From: Ailanthus altissimus
Taxonomy: Eukaryota; Streptophyta; Magnoliopsida; Sapindales; Simaroubaceae
Assembly: GCA_946807835.1 (NCBI GenBank)
Contig: OX327699.1
Location: 4,953,001-5,017,000 of the forward strand
Direction of reading: 5' to 3'
DNA: 64,000 nt
Within the stretch, counting starts at the first letter, position 1; each line of letters opens with the position of its first letter. A program made the position numbers and the translations under genes. A model generated the notes under the pieces. It did not search any database. It saw only the letters and a program-made list of their open reading frames with translations, and was not told the origin of the DNA. This document shows, piece after piece, positions 24,925 to 37,388 of this stretch.

Positions 24925-27251
24925 ATTTAAAAAATATATAATTTGTTATTAAAAATTAAAAATAATAATAATAAATTTGAGGTGTTTTTTCTACCATGAA
25001 AAGGCTGACTTTTTTTAGTATCTTTTCATGAATATTTTTTGTGACAAAACTCATGGAGCCCCAAACCCTATTCTATTTGTTAGCTAGGGTTTGTCAAGTT
25101 GTGTTTTTTCACTTTGCAAACTAAATTAAAGAAAAAGGGAACATTTGAAATTAACAGCAGAAACATGCACAAGACCAAATATTTTTTCTTTAAAAAAAAA
25201 AAAGAAGATACCCATTAGCCACTTATAAAAGAGGCCCTGCCCATTTCATTCATTGTACATCAAAAGTTTGATGACAGCTTTCTTCTACTAAGCCTAAAGA
25301 CAAAACCCAAAAAAGTTGAAATTGCAAAGAACATCTTTCCGGAATCCCGCAGACCAAACTTCAGTTTATAATTTTATGTATACGAGACCTCCCATTAGAG
25401 AAATTTTAGGAGAGTTAATAAAATCAAACACATCTACCAAAACACACACAAGCTACTTGTAAATGTAAATACAATATTAAGAAATGTATTTAAATATGAT
25501 AGTGAGGGCAGTAATTTTTAATTGGGATAGTCTTCTTGTATAAGGTTAGTTTATATTTTTTCACGTCAAAATAATAAGTTCGGACGATTTATAATAAATT
25601 TATTCAATTTTAATGTAATATTTTAATAATTTTTTAATTTTATATCAAAAACTTTATGATGTAATATTATTAATTTTGTCAATAATATTATATTTGTGAT
25701 GATTAAAAATATATATATTTATACAAATTTTTACATCTTTAAAATTTGGGCATATTATATGTTTGTTATATATAATTGTAAAATGTTGCCAAATGCTATC
25801 CTTAAAACTTCAGTGCCTGCAAAAGTCAAGAGAAGAAAATATAACTTAAAAGAGAGCAATGTTTAGACAATAACTACACAAGAATTAAGACTTCATCTTT
25901 TATTAATAACCTATTAAAAAGTTGGTTACCATATATAGTCTAGAGACACTTATTTCAAAATAAAACAAGCTTGTAACAACAAACACAACCTACACATAAA
26001 AGGTTAAATTTATAAGGTTAAGTATAAAATTGACAACATATTAATTAAAGAGTGTGTTACCATATATAAAATATAAAATTGGGATATAAAATTTATATTC
26101 TACTTAAATGTGTTATCTGACGTGTTGTTAAATAAATAAAATTAATAATTATCATATTAATAATGAGATAATAAAAATTACTATTACTTAACACATGACA
26201 ACCATGGTGAACATAATTTGAGATATGTATTTTTTTTTTATCTTAATTTTATAAACCTAATATTTACCCATAATTAAATGTTAAAAGACTTATGTTTCAT
26301 GTCACTGAGTTATGTGTATATTGTTATATCTTATGAGTTGGGATGTTTATCGAATTAGATCTAGCAAAGTTGACCAATAATCTTCGAATTAATCATTAAG
26401 TGGATTGTTAATTTTTAATCTAACTTAATCAATTGAAATATAAAATACAACCCAATTTAATTGAATCTAATACAATTAAAAAATTATAATTAAAAAAAAT
26501 ACTAATTTTGTTTAAAAATGTCAAATAGGTTGAGCCACCACCCAAAATGGGTTAAGTTTATAGTACTATAGTTCATCCGGTTCAACTCAGTGTATATTGT
26601 GGGTTGTGCGAGACTTTGACAATTGAAAACTTATCAAATAATGTATGAGTTATCAAATAATATATGATGGGTGATTTGGGCTTAAGTTCTAGGCCACTAA
26701 ACTCATTAAATAGTTTTTTTTTTAAAAGAAAATTAAAAGAATTTGTTTATAAATAACTTATATTTTAAAATAATATTTTTTATAGTCATAAAAAATATGT
26801 TAATTTTTATTAGCTAATAAATAGACAATTAAACAATTATACTCTTAAATTATATTTTCTCTCTCTATCAAATATTTGAATTAACTCTCTCTTAAAAAAA
26901 TTAAAAATTTTAATTTTTTTTTGTAAATATATGAACAACGAAATGTAATGTGATAAAGTAAAAAAAATAAATCGAATCAATGAGAAATAAAATGAATTGA
27001 AAAAAAATAAAATGAATCAAAGAAATTTTAGAACAAATTCTCACACTCCATTCACTCTTTTGTTTTTTCAATTAATTAAATTTATTTTTAATTAATCTTT
27101 GATCGAACCATCTCTTGTAAGAAGAAGGCCTTTGTCTATACGTTGAGTCCTGGCCTGGGCAAGAGAAATGTAGAAGTGACTTTGGTCCGCTCCCTTTTCA
27201 GGAAGACGAGGATTGGGCCATCCAAACTTTCCATAGCTTTGTTCTTATTTT

Positions 27252-27749
27252 CCTTTTGTTTTCTTTATAATTAAATCCAAAAGAATATTTTATTTTTTAA
27301 TTATAAATAAATAAAAATATCTATTTAAATTATTTAATAATAAATTAAAATAATTTTATTTATTTAATGATAAAATAAATAAATAATGTAAAAATTATTT
27401 ATTTATTTAATAATAAAAATAAAAAATAAATATTTTACGTGCGACTTACATGCACAGGTATGCCCGTCGGACACTCCTAATGGGTGTCCCACGAAAACAC
27501 ATCATGTGCAAGACACACTACGTGCAAAATATATATTTATATATTTTTATTATTAAATAATTAATTAATTAATTAAAAGTAATAAGTTATTTATTTATTT
27601 ATTTCATCATTAAATAAATTATTTTATTTATTTAAAATAATTAAATGATAAATATTTATTATATTTAATAAATTATTTAATTATATTTAAAAATGAAAAC
27701 AAAATATTCCATTGATTTAATTAAAAAGAAAATAAAAAAACAAAAGAAT
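27252..27749. mobile_element. Foldback element, AT-rich arms and GC-rich loop (~0.5 kb)
   Basis: Two arms of about 220-260 bp are imperfect inverted repeats. The left starts CCTTTTGTTTTCTTT and the right ends as its approximate complement at AACAAAAG. Both carry matching ATTTATTTAATGAT-type blocks in order. The centre is a GC-rich island (27438-27530) with its own hairpin GGACACTCC / GGGTGTCC and flanking CATGCAC / GTGCA motifs. No ORF. Low complexity inflates arm similarity, but the order of irregular blocks is mirrored. Confidence 0.55.
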
Positions 27750-29412
27750 AAAAATAAAACAAAATCTTTATTAATTAAAAATAAATTAAATATATTTAAA
27801 AAGAAAAAACTACTTTAGCGCGCCCCATTTGCGCCCGCAAATAGGTGTGTGATTCTGTTCTTAAATTTCTCTGATTCACTTTATTTCTTTTTTATTCATA
27901 TTTTTTTTTGTTATTAATTTACTCTATTTCTTCCCCTTTTTATAACATTACACTTTGAAGTTCATATATTCACAAAATAAATATAAAAAAAATTTCAAAA
28001 ATTTTAATTTCTTAAAAAAGGGCTGATTCAATGTTTCATAGGAAGAGAAAATATAACTTAATAGTATAATTGTCCAATTGTTCATATTTGATTAATAAAA
28101 ATTAATCAATTCATTTGTAATTAAAAATAATATTATCTAAAAATATGGGTCATTGATGAAAAACTTCCAATATATATATGACTTGAATTGTGATCCACCT
28201 ACAAAAACAATTTAAACTCAAGAAAAATGAAATAATACAAAATTAAAATAATAGGAGGTTTTATAAAATTTGTAAATGTTATTTCATTGTTATTGGTTAA
28301 TCGTCTTTTTGCAAATTGAGTGGGCTTAATACCCTTCTGACTTTTAAGGTAGTCGCAAAAACAAAATAATCGTAGTACAAAAATGAAATCCATTACCTTA
28401 GGCTCTCTAAAGCAAGATAATTTTTTTTTTTTAATAAATTGTCTATTTATTGGGGCAATTTTCTCGTTTAATCAACTTTAATTTTTTTTAACTTTTATAA
28501 TTAAATAATTTAAAAGTAAACAAAAATATCATTTTTACTATTTCAATAGTATTAGAAAACAGTATTCACTAAAGCAACTAATGTCTTTTATTTTTGAATT
28601 TTATTTTATTATGTATGTTATAATTAATTTATATTATTTATTTAAAATAATATTTATATTTACATTTTAAATTAAATTTTTATAATTTATTAAAATTATA
28701 TTTCTTTTATTTAATCATTGTTTGTTAATTATTCAATTTAACAATATTATTACAGAAATTAAATAATTAATGTAGTTAAATTAAACTAAATAAATTATAT
28801 AACTAACTTAAATAATTAAAAAAATAATATAATTAAATAAAATAAATATAATTTTAATAAACAAATACAAAATTAAATTTAGACAAATATAAATATAATT
28901 TTATATATAAATAATATAAATTCCCCTCAACTGCACCAAGAATGAACTGCAAAATCATGCTTAGCCACTGTTACCTGCTGAAAAAGACCAAATATGATAA
29001 GAAAAAGATGACACCGAACGATTATAAAACAAGAGAATCATCTCATAATTTGCTTGGGATATACCATTTCAGACAACATAGAATTATGGTTACAAAAAGG
29101 AATATATGATTCATAATACACAAATACAACAATGGATGATTAAATGATGGAGTTCCTGTTGAGGATGTGATCATCATGTGCTACTGTTTCTGTTGATTGC
29201 CCGAGTGGATTGTGATGGGAAACACGGAATACTTAACCAATGAGATTCTTCTCATTGATCAATGGCCTCAAATGAGATCCTTCTCCTTTCCCTGCTGCGG
29301 TCCAGATGGGTTTTGGGAGGGAGGACTGAGGAGTAATAAGGCCTAGCCACCTGAATCCTCAGGTTTTACTATTTGAATGCATGATGGTGCAATCTTAACA
29401 CTTAAACCTGAT

Positions 29413-32400
29413 TCATTTATCGCTCTCAAATTTGAACCATTTCCAGTTTGCACACATACTGGTTTCCCTATCAAAAGGTAGAGCATTGGTTGGAGGGGGT
29501 TCTGACTTGGGACTTAATGAAATGGCAGGCAACTTCTGCCCGTACTTCTTTGCCATCTCTTCAGCTTCAGAAAATACTCTCTTTCATAAGAATGTGAAAT
29601 AATATCAGTTGAGTTCGAAAAAATGAATTAAGAATGCATACTAAATTGCTCATGAAAGAAAGATGAACAAGAGAATAATAAGCACCTCTTTATTCGAAAT
29701 GAATAGGCCAGGCTCACTTTCAAGGTCAGCAATACTGCAACATTAGCAAAAATTTCAATTATAGACACTAAATGTAACAATTTGGCATCAGTAAAGATTT
29801 TCCTAATATAAGTGATTTTTAGTTATATCTCACTTAAGCTTGGAATAAACAAACAATTAAGGCACTGAGTACAAATTAGTGTAGCATTTGAAGGAAATAC
29901 TACAAGTCATTGCTCATACAAAAATATCTAAAACCAATGTAATTTCAGTCTACAATTAACATATTCATATTTGAAGATCCTCCATAGCAAAGTCATTCTG
30001 TTGTGTCTGTATAAAGGATTTCAGCACAGAGTGTAACTCAACATGTCAAAAATTATCACAAAATCATGAACTATTTTCTAAGTTATTTTTTATTTAAAAA
30101 GTTGAATTTAGAGTTCATCATTCCCTGAAGGATTCTGTAAAGTCAAAAGGAGCCAAAATGATTATTTTGTATAGTAAACAATATATGAATCTAAAGATTT
30201 TACTAGGTTTTTCACATATATAGTTAGACCAAACTACTGTTGCAGGCTAGTGCATGCAGATACAAGTAAAATTTTGTATCAATATAGGAATAACGTGGCG
30301 AGTCAAGAGTGTTATTTTCAAAAGATAAAATTTAGGAGAGATTTTTGATGAATTAAACTTGCATGGAACAAACTCAGAAACCTAGCAAGCCAGTTCTCAA
30401 TTACCTGAGAGATATTTTGTCAGGAAACATTGACTTCACAACAAGAACTTTGACCTTCTCGTCCACCTTAAGTAAGTCACTAACAGAAGTTACTCGCACA
30501 CGGCTCATATTTGAAATATGCAGCAGCCCACTAGCAATCACACACACGGGCACAAAGACAAACAGTCTCCAATCAGAATGATGCAGAAGATTAGTGTATA
30601 TAAAGGCACATAAGAGTTGAGCTACAGACTGAAGTCTTGGTACGTCTATGCCTTATATTGGCACTTTAACTAGCAAGGGCATTCATGTGAAACTTTGGGT
30701 CAGCAAAGAAAGCGTACAGACCAATAAAAAATTTAAAAACTTCCTTAGTTTATGATGTTCATAAGAATGCAAAAATATAAACCAAATGAATGCCATCTGG
30801 ACAGAAGATTAGGCACAAAAACAAATGTCAGATCAACCTTTAAAGAACTGGCTACCATCCTGAAGTCAACTTATTTAATACCAATTCATAATAAAGAAAA
30901 TTTTAATAATAAAAAAATGCAAACAAACAAATACAAGGGTCATATGGAAAACTAATCATACAATTTATGCTACACATCCTATTAAGTCATTAAGTCACCA
31001 TCTCTTTTTTCTTCTTTTGGTGAATCATTAAGTCATCACCTCACATGCATCTTCAAACCCAATCCCCCTACCCCCCACCTTTTTTTTGGCTTTCTTTGGA
31101 GCTAGTGCCCTGAAAAAAAACCATTTCATTTTTCAAATAATCTCATATGATGTATTTCTAATAATTTTTCCCAATCTTTCTAATAATCTCATGCATTTCT
31201 TTAGGCAATAATCAAGATGGACAATCAAGGGAGCAATAAATAAGATTGGGTGTACAATGAGGGGCTAACTGGATAGTATATTGCACTTACCTTCTATTTG
31301 TGTCACCTATTCTTATTTGGGCTCCGTATGGAAAGATTTTCTTAACAGTTCCATCTAAAAGGGTTCCCTCCTTAAGGTTTAACACTGCCTGTAACAATGG
31401 ATGGTAAAAGTCAGCAGGTCTTCTTTTCTTCCAGGGAGAATTGTGACAAAAAAGGAAAACTGCAAAGTTCTTTATAGCAATGAGATATGCAAAATGTCAC
31501 ATAGAAACTAACCCAAGCTTCTCTCTCACTCAGTATCAAGTCATTACTAGCCTCATTTATTCGAGTAATCTGCACATATATTCGCCGCCCCACCTACACC
31601 ATTAAGAAATTGTCAATACATAAGAAGTCTACAATCAGGAACATCAATTTTTTTTTTTTTTAAAAAAAGCAAATTGCAAATAGAATATAAAGAAGGCAAC
31701 ATCTGAGCTAAATAAAAATCCACTTGGTCGTATTTTGCACTTTATTTTAGTTTCTCAATCCGTAATTATTCATCATAGTGTATCCAAGTAATCTCTTGCA
31801 CCAACAGAACATGCCCAAGAAGAAATACAGATGTCGTAGAGTTGAGGCACAAAGTTAATTAACGTGTTGAGAGTGCGTGTGGAATGTGTTAAATTCAAAA
31901 TCTCCCTCTCTTTCTCTCTCTCTCTTCTTTTCTTTTAGATTGGTAAGATTGGAATCTAAGACCCCAACCCCAAGGGCACAAAACCTTTTCCATGGGAAAT
32001 AGGGTTGTCAAGGAGTCACAACATCATCTCAGCTGTCAAGGAGCCTTGATAATAATATCTTAACAAAGCCCTCACTGTTAGATATGAATATTATCTCAAA
32101 TTATTAGCATTAAATCTTACAAGCTTCTTCTCAATAACATACAACAGAATACAAGGCAATTCTAAATGGAGTTTTCGATAACTGGCAAACAAACAAAAAA
32201 TATGGAGTCTATCTCAACTATAAGTAAATCTCTTATCAAGTTTTAGACAATATAATGCATAACACTGCAAGTATCAGCAGAATATTGTAAATTTAACAGC
32301 TATATCAAATGTTTTAAATTGATCCATGGTAGTAATTATTATCCAAGGGTAAAGGCCAGACAAGTGTCAAAACAAAAATGACACCAATTAAGGATCTTAG

Positions 32401-33890
32401 AATAACATAATATAAAGTTCAAAACTGTTTCAACTAACGTTTTCTTTCAACTCAGTGAAGTTGTTCACTCTATTCAGCAACTCAGCTTTAGGAAGGAATG
32501 CTCGCAAACCCTGCAATATTGAATTGAAAGATGATCAAAACTAGAGAGACAAGTGCATGATAAACAAACAAATATAAGGACAAACCTCAATTCTTGTAAG
32601 GAGGCCACCAGTATTCCACTCAGTAATTATAACCTCAATAGGTTCATTGAGTTGTTTTATCTGTACAAGAGGTGGAAAATTCATCAAAAAACTCATATTA
32701 TAATCAACAATCATTTACCAGTTATCCTAGCACTGATTGGAGGTTAAATACTTGCAGCTAAAACATTTGCAAGGAAAAAATAAGTCCGTCCAAGAAAACA
32801 CACAATCTAGAATCTCAAGTTTCAACAGATAAAAATATCTAACTCTTGTTCAAGCTTTGAAATAAACTCCTTGAAATTCGTCATATATTCAAACAATAAT
32901 AAAATAACACATACCCATAAGAGTAGCAATAACAATTCATGCGGCAAGTTTATAAATCCTGAACCAAATGTAGAAATCCACCAAACTATTAGTAGAAAGT
33001 GAGAAAAGAACCTGCCTCACTCGATGCCACGCCATCTTTCTGAACAGCCGCCTAGTAGAAAGCAATGGCCTGCCACTAAGAGTCCTCCCAAGAACCTCAG
33101 CAAACAAAACAGTTCCAGTCTCCACGACAGGTCTTCCTGGGCCCGAGACGCCACTCATAGCATCATCATCCTTAACAATTCCCATCTTCCCTCGAACCAT
33201 AAACTCCTCAGCATCCTTCTTTAAATCACACACCAAATATTCCATCTCTTTGTCATATAAAGGCAACACTTCCTTAGTCAACATTGTACCCAAGAAATCT
33301 GCTCCAACATTCACATCAAGCTTGTTCTCATTGCCAGAAACCACAACACCAACAACAAAATCACCTGGTTTAGGTTCATAATATTCCACACTAACCCTCT
33401 TAGCTTCCTCTACTTTGTTATTCACACCAATATTCTCACTAGAAATTCCTAGTTCACTTTGCTCTTCTTCTATTTCTTCCACTGAATTTCTAGGCTTAAA
33501 GAACTTCAAAAAAGGCGCTAATGCCTCTTCTTCATCAGGTTTATCAGATTCTTCATCAACTTCTGAAGAAACTCCATTACTCATAGGCACCAGATTAGGC
33601 TTATTTAGAAGTTCAAGCTCTTCATTCTCATCAACCTCATCGTTTTCAATCTTTTCAGGCAATTGGGTACCCGAAAAACCACCAAAATTATCTTTTTGAG
33701 AGCAAAATGCAAAGTGGGCACTCCTCAAAAACGGAAATTTCATAGTTTTACAAAGTGGGTACTTCGTGCTGCTTGTTACATATTTGTTTGGAACCGTTCT
33801 CTTGTCTACAAAACTAAAAGTGCCAAGTGATGGTGAAGAGTTGAGCGTAGTAAGAGTTAAAGACTTACAAGGTCGAAAGAGAGTTTGCAT
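29413..33890 (-). CDS. RLSB: Chloroplast S1-domain RNA-binding protein, RLSB / PDE338 type
   Basis: Eight exons: 33890..33012, 32660..32586, 32510..32439, 31593..31513, 31388..31291, 30530..30405, 29734..29686, 29580..29413; 515 residues. All junctions are GT-AG and keep frame. Residues 1-70 form a Ser/Thr-rich transit peptide; about 80-150 are very acidic; then S1-type folds at ~171-250 (PGDFVVGVVVSGNENKLDVN), ~294-369 (EVIITEWNTGG...LRAFLPKAELL) and ~373-450 (DGTVKKIFPYGA...GLLHISNMS). The C-terminus is ERVFSEAEEMAKKYG... with a NWKWFKF motif. The order matches Arabidopsis At1g71720 as I recall it. RLSB is reported to bind rbcL mRNA in chloroplasts and support its expression, and its loss gives pigment-deficient plants. 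The exon 8 acceptor (TATGAAAG) is weak, but it is the only one that avoids a stop. Confidence 0.9.
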
Positions 33891-33896
33891 CTTCTC

Positions 33897-33920
33897 TTAT
33901 CCTGGAACTGCCCACTTCAT
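33897..33920 (-). promoter_or_regulatory. Short uORF before the RLSB-like start codon
   Basis: Minus strand ATG (33920) encodes MKWAVPG followed by TAA, ending 6 nt before the main ATG at 33890. The leader around it is A/G-rich and plausible as 5' UTR. It would require reinitiation or leaky scanning if the leader extends past it. Use is unproven. Confidence 0.45.
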
Positions 33921-34069
33921 TAGCTACAACTGCTTCTCTGTGTCTTCTTCTAACTGGATTTTTTTTTTCGGAAAAGTGTTGCATTTTCTTGCCTTCCTGG
34001 TTTGTTTTATTTTATCTGTTACAACTGTTTTGGGCTTCGATTTGGGACTTTCGGAGCTTTGAGTTGCCC

Positions 34070-35672
34070 AATTGATAAGCCCATTTTCGGCTACGATTAT
34101 TATGGGAATTGATTTATTCATATCCCTCTTATTTGATCTCATCAAACCCCTCTTGTAATTTATATTAATTTTAATTTTAATTATATGAAATATTATAATT
34201 ATAATTTTATAAAATTTCTACAATTTCGATTTATATTACATTAAATTTTATAATTCAAATTCTAATTTCAATCAATTCTAATTTCAATTCAAATTTAATT
34301 TTTAATTTTATTAAATTTTATAATTCAATTACATTAAATTTTATATCCACACTCAATGTTTCTTAATTATTATTATTTTTTATTTTTAACTTTGTATAAT
34401 GGGTGTGACTATCAGTCCTACCATTATTGTGAGCATGGACCTCACCAATTCTATTTCAACCCTAGCAATATCTCTATCTATTTATGGAAAAGTAGCTTTT
34501 GTCTTTTTTTACATATGATATTTTGACTATTTTCTAGTAATTATTAAATAAGAGAAAAAAAAAAGGAAAAGAAAAATCTTAGATTTTTCATACAACAGGG
34601 GCATAATAAATCTGTCACTCAACCGCATAATAACAAGGAAATTGTTATAACAACAATCTTAATACATCAAACATTTTAAATTTTTTTTCTATCCTTTATT
34701 ACAATTGATTAATTTTATAATAATTATATATGTGATATAAATTTAGAATAATACTATACATTTTAAGTTTATATTCTAAGTAATAATGTGTCAAGTAATC
34801 ATTAAATATAATGAATAATTTTATATATAAATTTTTAATCAGTTTCAAGTGTTTTAGCACCTTTAAAGAATCTTAATAGAATAATGCTACACATCTTAAA
34901 TATATGTCAAGTAATGATGTGTTAAGTAATTATTAAATATAATGAGTAATTTTAAAATTTATATTATTTCACCACTCAATAATTATTTGACACATCATTA
35001 TTTAAAATACAACTTGAGATGCATAACATTATTCATAAATTTATTAAATAGTCATATAATGTTATGATAAGTTTCTCTTATTAAATATTTTTTGGTCTTA
35101 ATCGTACAATATCAAAATGTAAAAAAAATATTAAATAATAAAATAGTTAAATTGATATATTTATAAAAAAGTATATAAATAAAGAAAATATGTCATAGCT
35201 GATGTAATACACAAAAATATAGGACATAGAAATGATCATTGTGAAAAAGAGAAAAAACTCTTAGTCCAATAAATAAAAAAAGGCTCTCTAGCCAAAGAAC
35301 TAAACCCATTCGAAGGGGCTCCGACCTTCTCTCCAGTGAGGCCTTTTACTCTATTAACTCTCTTTCCCACCATTTTTTCTCTATTTTTTCATAGCCTTTT
35401 AGTTTTTTTTTGTTGTTTTTTACATTCGTTTTTTTTTTCGATTGTTAATCGTTAGGTGTTGAACTCTATTTCACCGGTGGGTTTTTCTTTCGTTTTCTTC
35501 GATGTGTCCCACTGATGCCGACCAGCTTCTCTGTAACTCTCACAAGTCCAATGTGTGCTGCATCGTTCATTGCTATGCTCCACCAGCAGCCGCTTCTAAA
35601 CTGCTCACGCCATCGCCTGCGACCCAGTTACTTCTCGACCACTGTCGAGCCCTACAACAAAGGCCCAACCCC
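34070..35672. repeat. Tandem duplication, copy A (1603 bp)
   Basis: Begins AATTGATAAGCCCATTTTCG directly upstream of the RLSB-like gene. The same sequence restarts at 35673, giving a period of 1603. Content: AT-rich palindromic DNA, a 156-bp MITE, and a GC-richer end (35290-35672) that looks like leader or gene-derived sequence (GCTCCACCAGCAGCCGC). No protein assigned; the 66-residue ORF at 35515 crosses the junction and is not trusted. Confidence 0.85.
34879..35034. mobile_element. MITE (156 bp) in copy A
   Basis: Terminal inverted repeats of ~55 bp. The left reads GAATAATGCTACACATCT, then GTAATGATGTGTTAAGTAAT. The right reads TAATTATTTGACACATCATT, ending GCATAACATTATTC. No ORF. It is duplicated with its surroundings at 36549-36704. 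A degenerate related stretch precedes it (34735-34860). Confidence 0.6.
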
Positions 35673-37350
35673 AATTGATAAGCCCATTTTCGGCTACGAT
35701 TATTATGAGAATTGATCTATTCATACCCCTATTGTAATTTATATTAATTTTAATTATATAAAATATTATAATTATAATTATAATGTTAATTATATTAAAT
35801 GTTATAATTTTAATTTTAATTTTAATTACGTTAAATATTATAATTCTAAATCTAAATTTATTAAATTTTAATTTTAATTATAATTTTATTAAATTTCTAC
35901 AATTTCAATTATATTAAATTTTATAATTTTAATTTTAATTCCAATCAATTCTAATTTCAATTCAAATTTAATTTTTAATTTTATTAAATTTTATAATTCA
36001 ATTACATTAAATTTTATATCTACACTCAATGCTTCTTAATTATTATTATTTATTATTTTTAATTTTGTATGGTGGGTGTGACTATCAGTCCAACCATTAT
36101 TGTGAGAATGGACCTCACCAATTCTATTTCAACCCTAACAATATCTCTATCTATTTATGGAAAAGTAGCTTTTGCCTTTTTTTGCATATGATATTTTGAC
36201 TATTTCCTAGTAATTATTAAATAAGAGAAAAAAAAGGAAATGAAAATCTTAGATTTTTCATACATCAGGTGCATAATAAATCTGTCACTCAACCGCATAA
36301 TAACAGGGAAATTGTTAAAACAACAATCTTAATACATCAAATATTTTATATTTTTTTTCTATCCTTTATTACAATTGATCAATTTTATAATAATTATATA
36401 TGTGATATAAATTTAGAATAATGTTATATATTTTAAATTTATATTTTAAATAATAATGTGTCAAGCAATCATTAGATATAATGAGTAATTTTATATGTAA
36501 ACTTTTATTCAATTTTAGGTGTTATAACACCTTTAAAGAATCTTTAAAGAATAATATTACACATTTTAAGTATATATTAAGTAATGATGTGTTAAGTAGT
36601 TATTGAGAATAATGGATAATTTTAAAATTTATATCATTTCACCACTTAATAATTATTTAACATATCATTATTTAAAATACAACTTGAGATGTGTAGCATT
36701 ACTCATAAATTTATTAAATAGTTATATAATGTTATGATAAGTTTTCCTTATTAAATACTTTTTAGTCTTAATTGTACAACATCAGTATGTAAAAAAATAT
36801 TAAATAATAAAATAGTTAAATTGATATATTTATAAAAAAATTATATAAACGAAGAAATATGTCATAGCAGTGGGATGATGTGATACAAAAAAAAAAAGAC
36901 AGAAATAATCACTGTAAAAAAAGAAAAAAAACTTCTAACTCAATAAAAAAAAAGCTCTCTAGCCAAAGAAAGAATTAAACCCAGCCGCCAAGCTTCTCAT
37001 CTGAGAGGGGGCTCTAACCTTCTCTCTGGTGAGGCCTTTCATCCTATTCATTCTTTTTCCCATTCTATTTTCTCTATCTTTTCACCGCCTTTTAATTTTT
37101 TTTTTTGGTTTTTTTTCCAGTTGTTAATCCTTAGGTGTTGAACTCTATTTCACCGATGGATTTTTCTTCAGTTTTCTTCAACGTGTTCCACTAATGTCGG
37201 CCAGTTTCTCTATAACTCTCACAAGTCCAATGTGTGTTGCATCGTTCATTATTGTGCTCCACCAGTAGCCTTTTCTAAATTACTCATGCCATCGGCTGTG
37301 ACCCAGCTGCTTCTTGGCCACTACTGAGCCCTACAACAAAGGGCCAACCC
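35673..37350. repeat. Tandem duplication, copy B (~1.68 kb)
   Basis: Second copy of the 34070-35672 unit, collinear throughout with scattered substitutions and small indels. It ends at CAACAAAGGGCCAACCC, corresponding to CAACAAAGGCCCAACCCC in copy A. Beyond it, unique sequence runs to the Athila-type solo LTR at 37389. Confidence 0.85.
36549..36704. mobile_element. MITE (156 bp) in copy B
   Basis: Same element as 34879-35034, at the equivalent place in the second copy, with somewhat more substitutions (left end GAATAATATTACACATTTTA). It arrived before the tandem duplication. Confidence 0.6.
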
Positions 37351-37388
37351 TCCAAAGTTATGTTTCCGGCCTACAGTATTTTGTTCTG

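Larger units (their letters stand above)
16138..29412. other. Long AT-rich intergenic region
   Basis: No gene with family resemblance was found on either strand. Separately listed contents: MITE-like foldbacks (16460, 19439, 24814, 27252), microsatellites, an 87-bp tandem duplication and a hairpin near 23.9 kb. Two GC-richer islands, about 17620-17800 and 22370-22640, look like eroded LTR or transposon sequence but match nothing I can name. The last ~450 bp (about 28960-29412) are the probable 3' UTR of the RLSB-like gene. Short ORFs at 18297-18494, 18698-18880, 18845-19081 and 28199-28393 have AT-rich codon use and no motifs. Confidence 0.6.

Noticed and set aside
27252..27749. CRISPR array or satellite array
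   Set aside because: The repeated TTTATTTA blocks are irregular and mirrored, with no regular spacers; a plant nuclear context rules out CRISPR.
33024..34145. Plus-strand ORFs 33024-33224, 33415-33699, 33766-34062 and minus ORF 33924-34145
   Set aside because: Antisense shadows of RLSB-like exon 1 or of its leader and the tandem-duplication edge.
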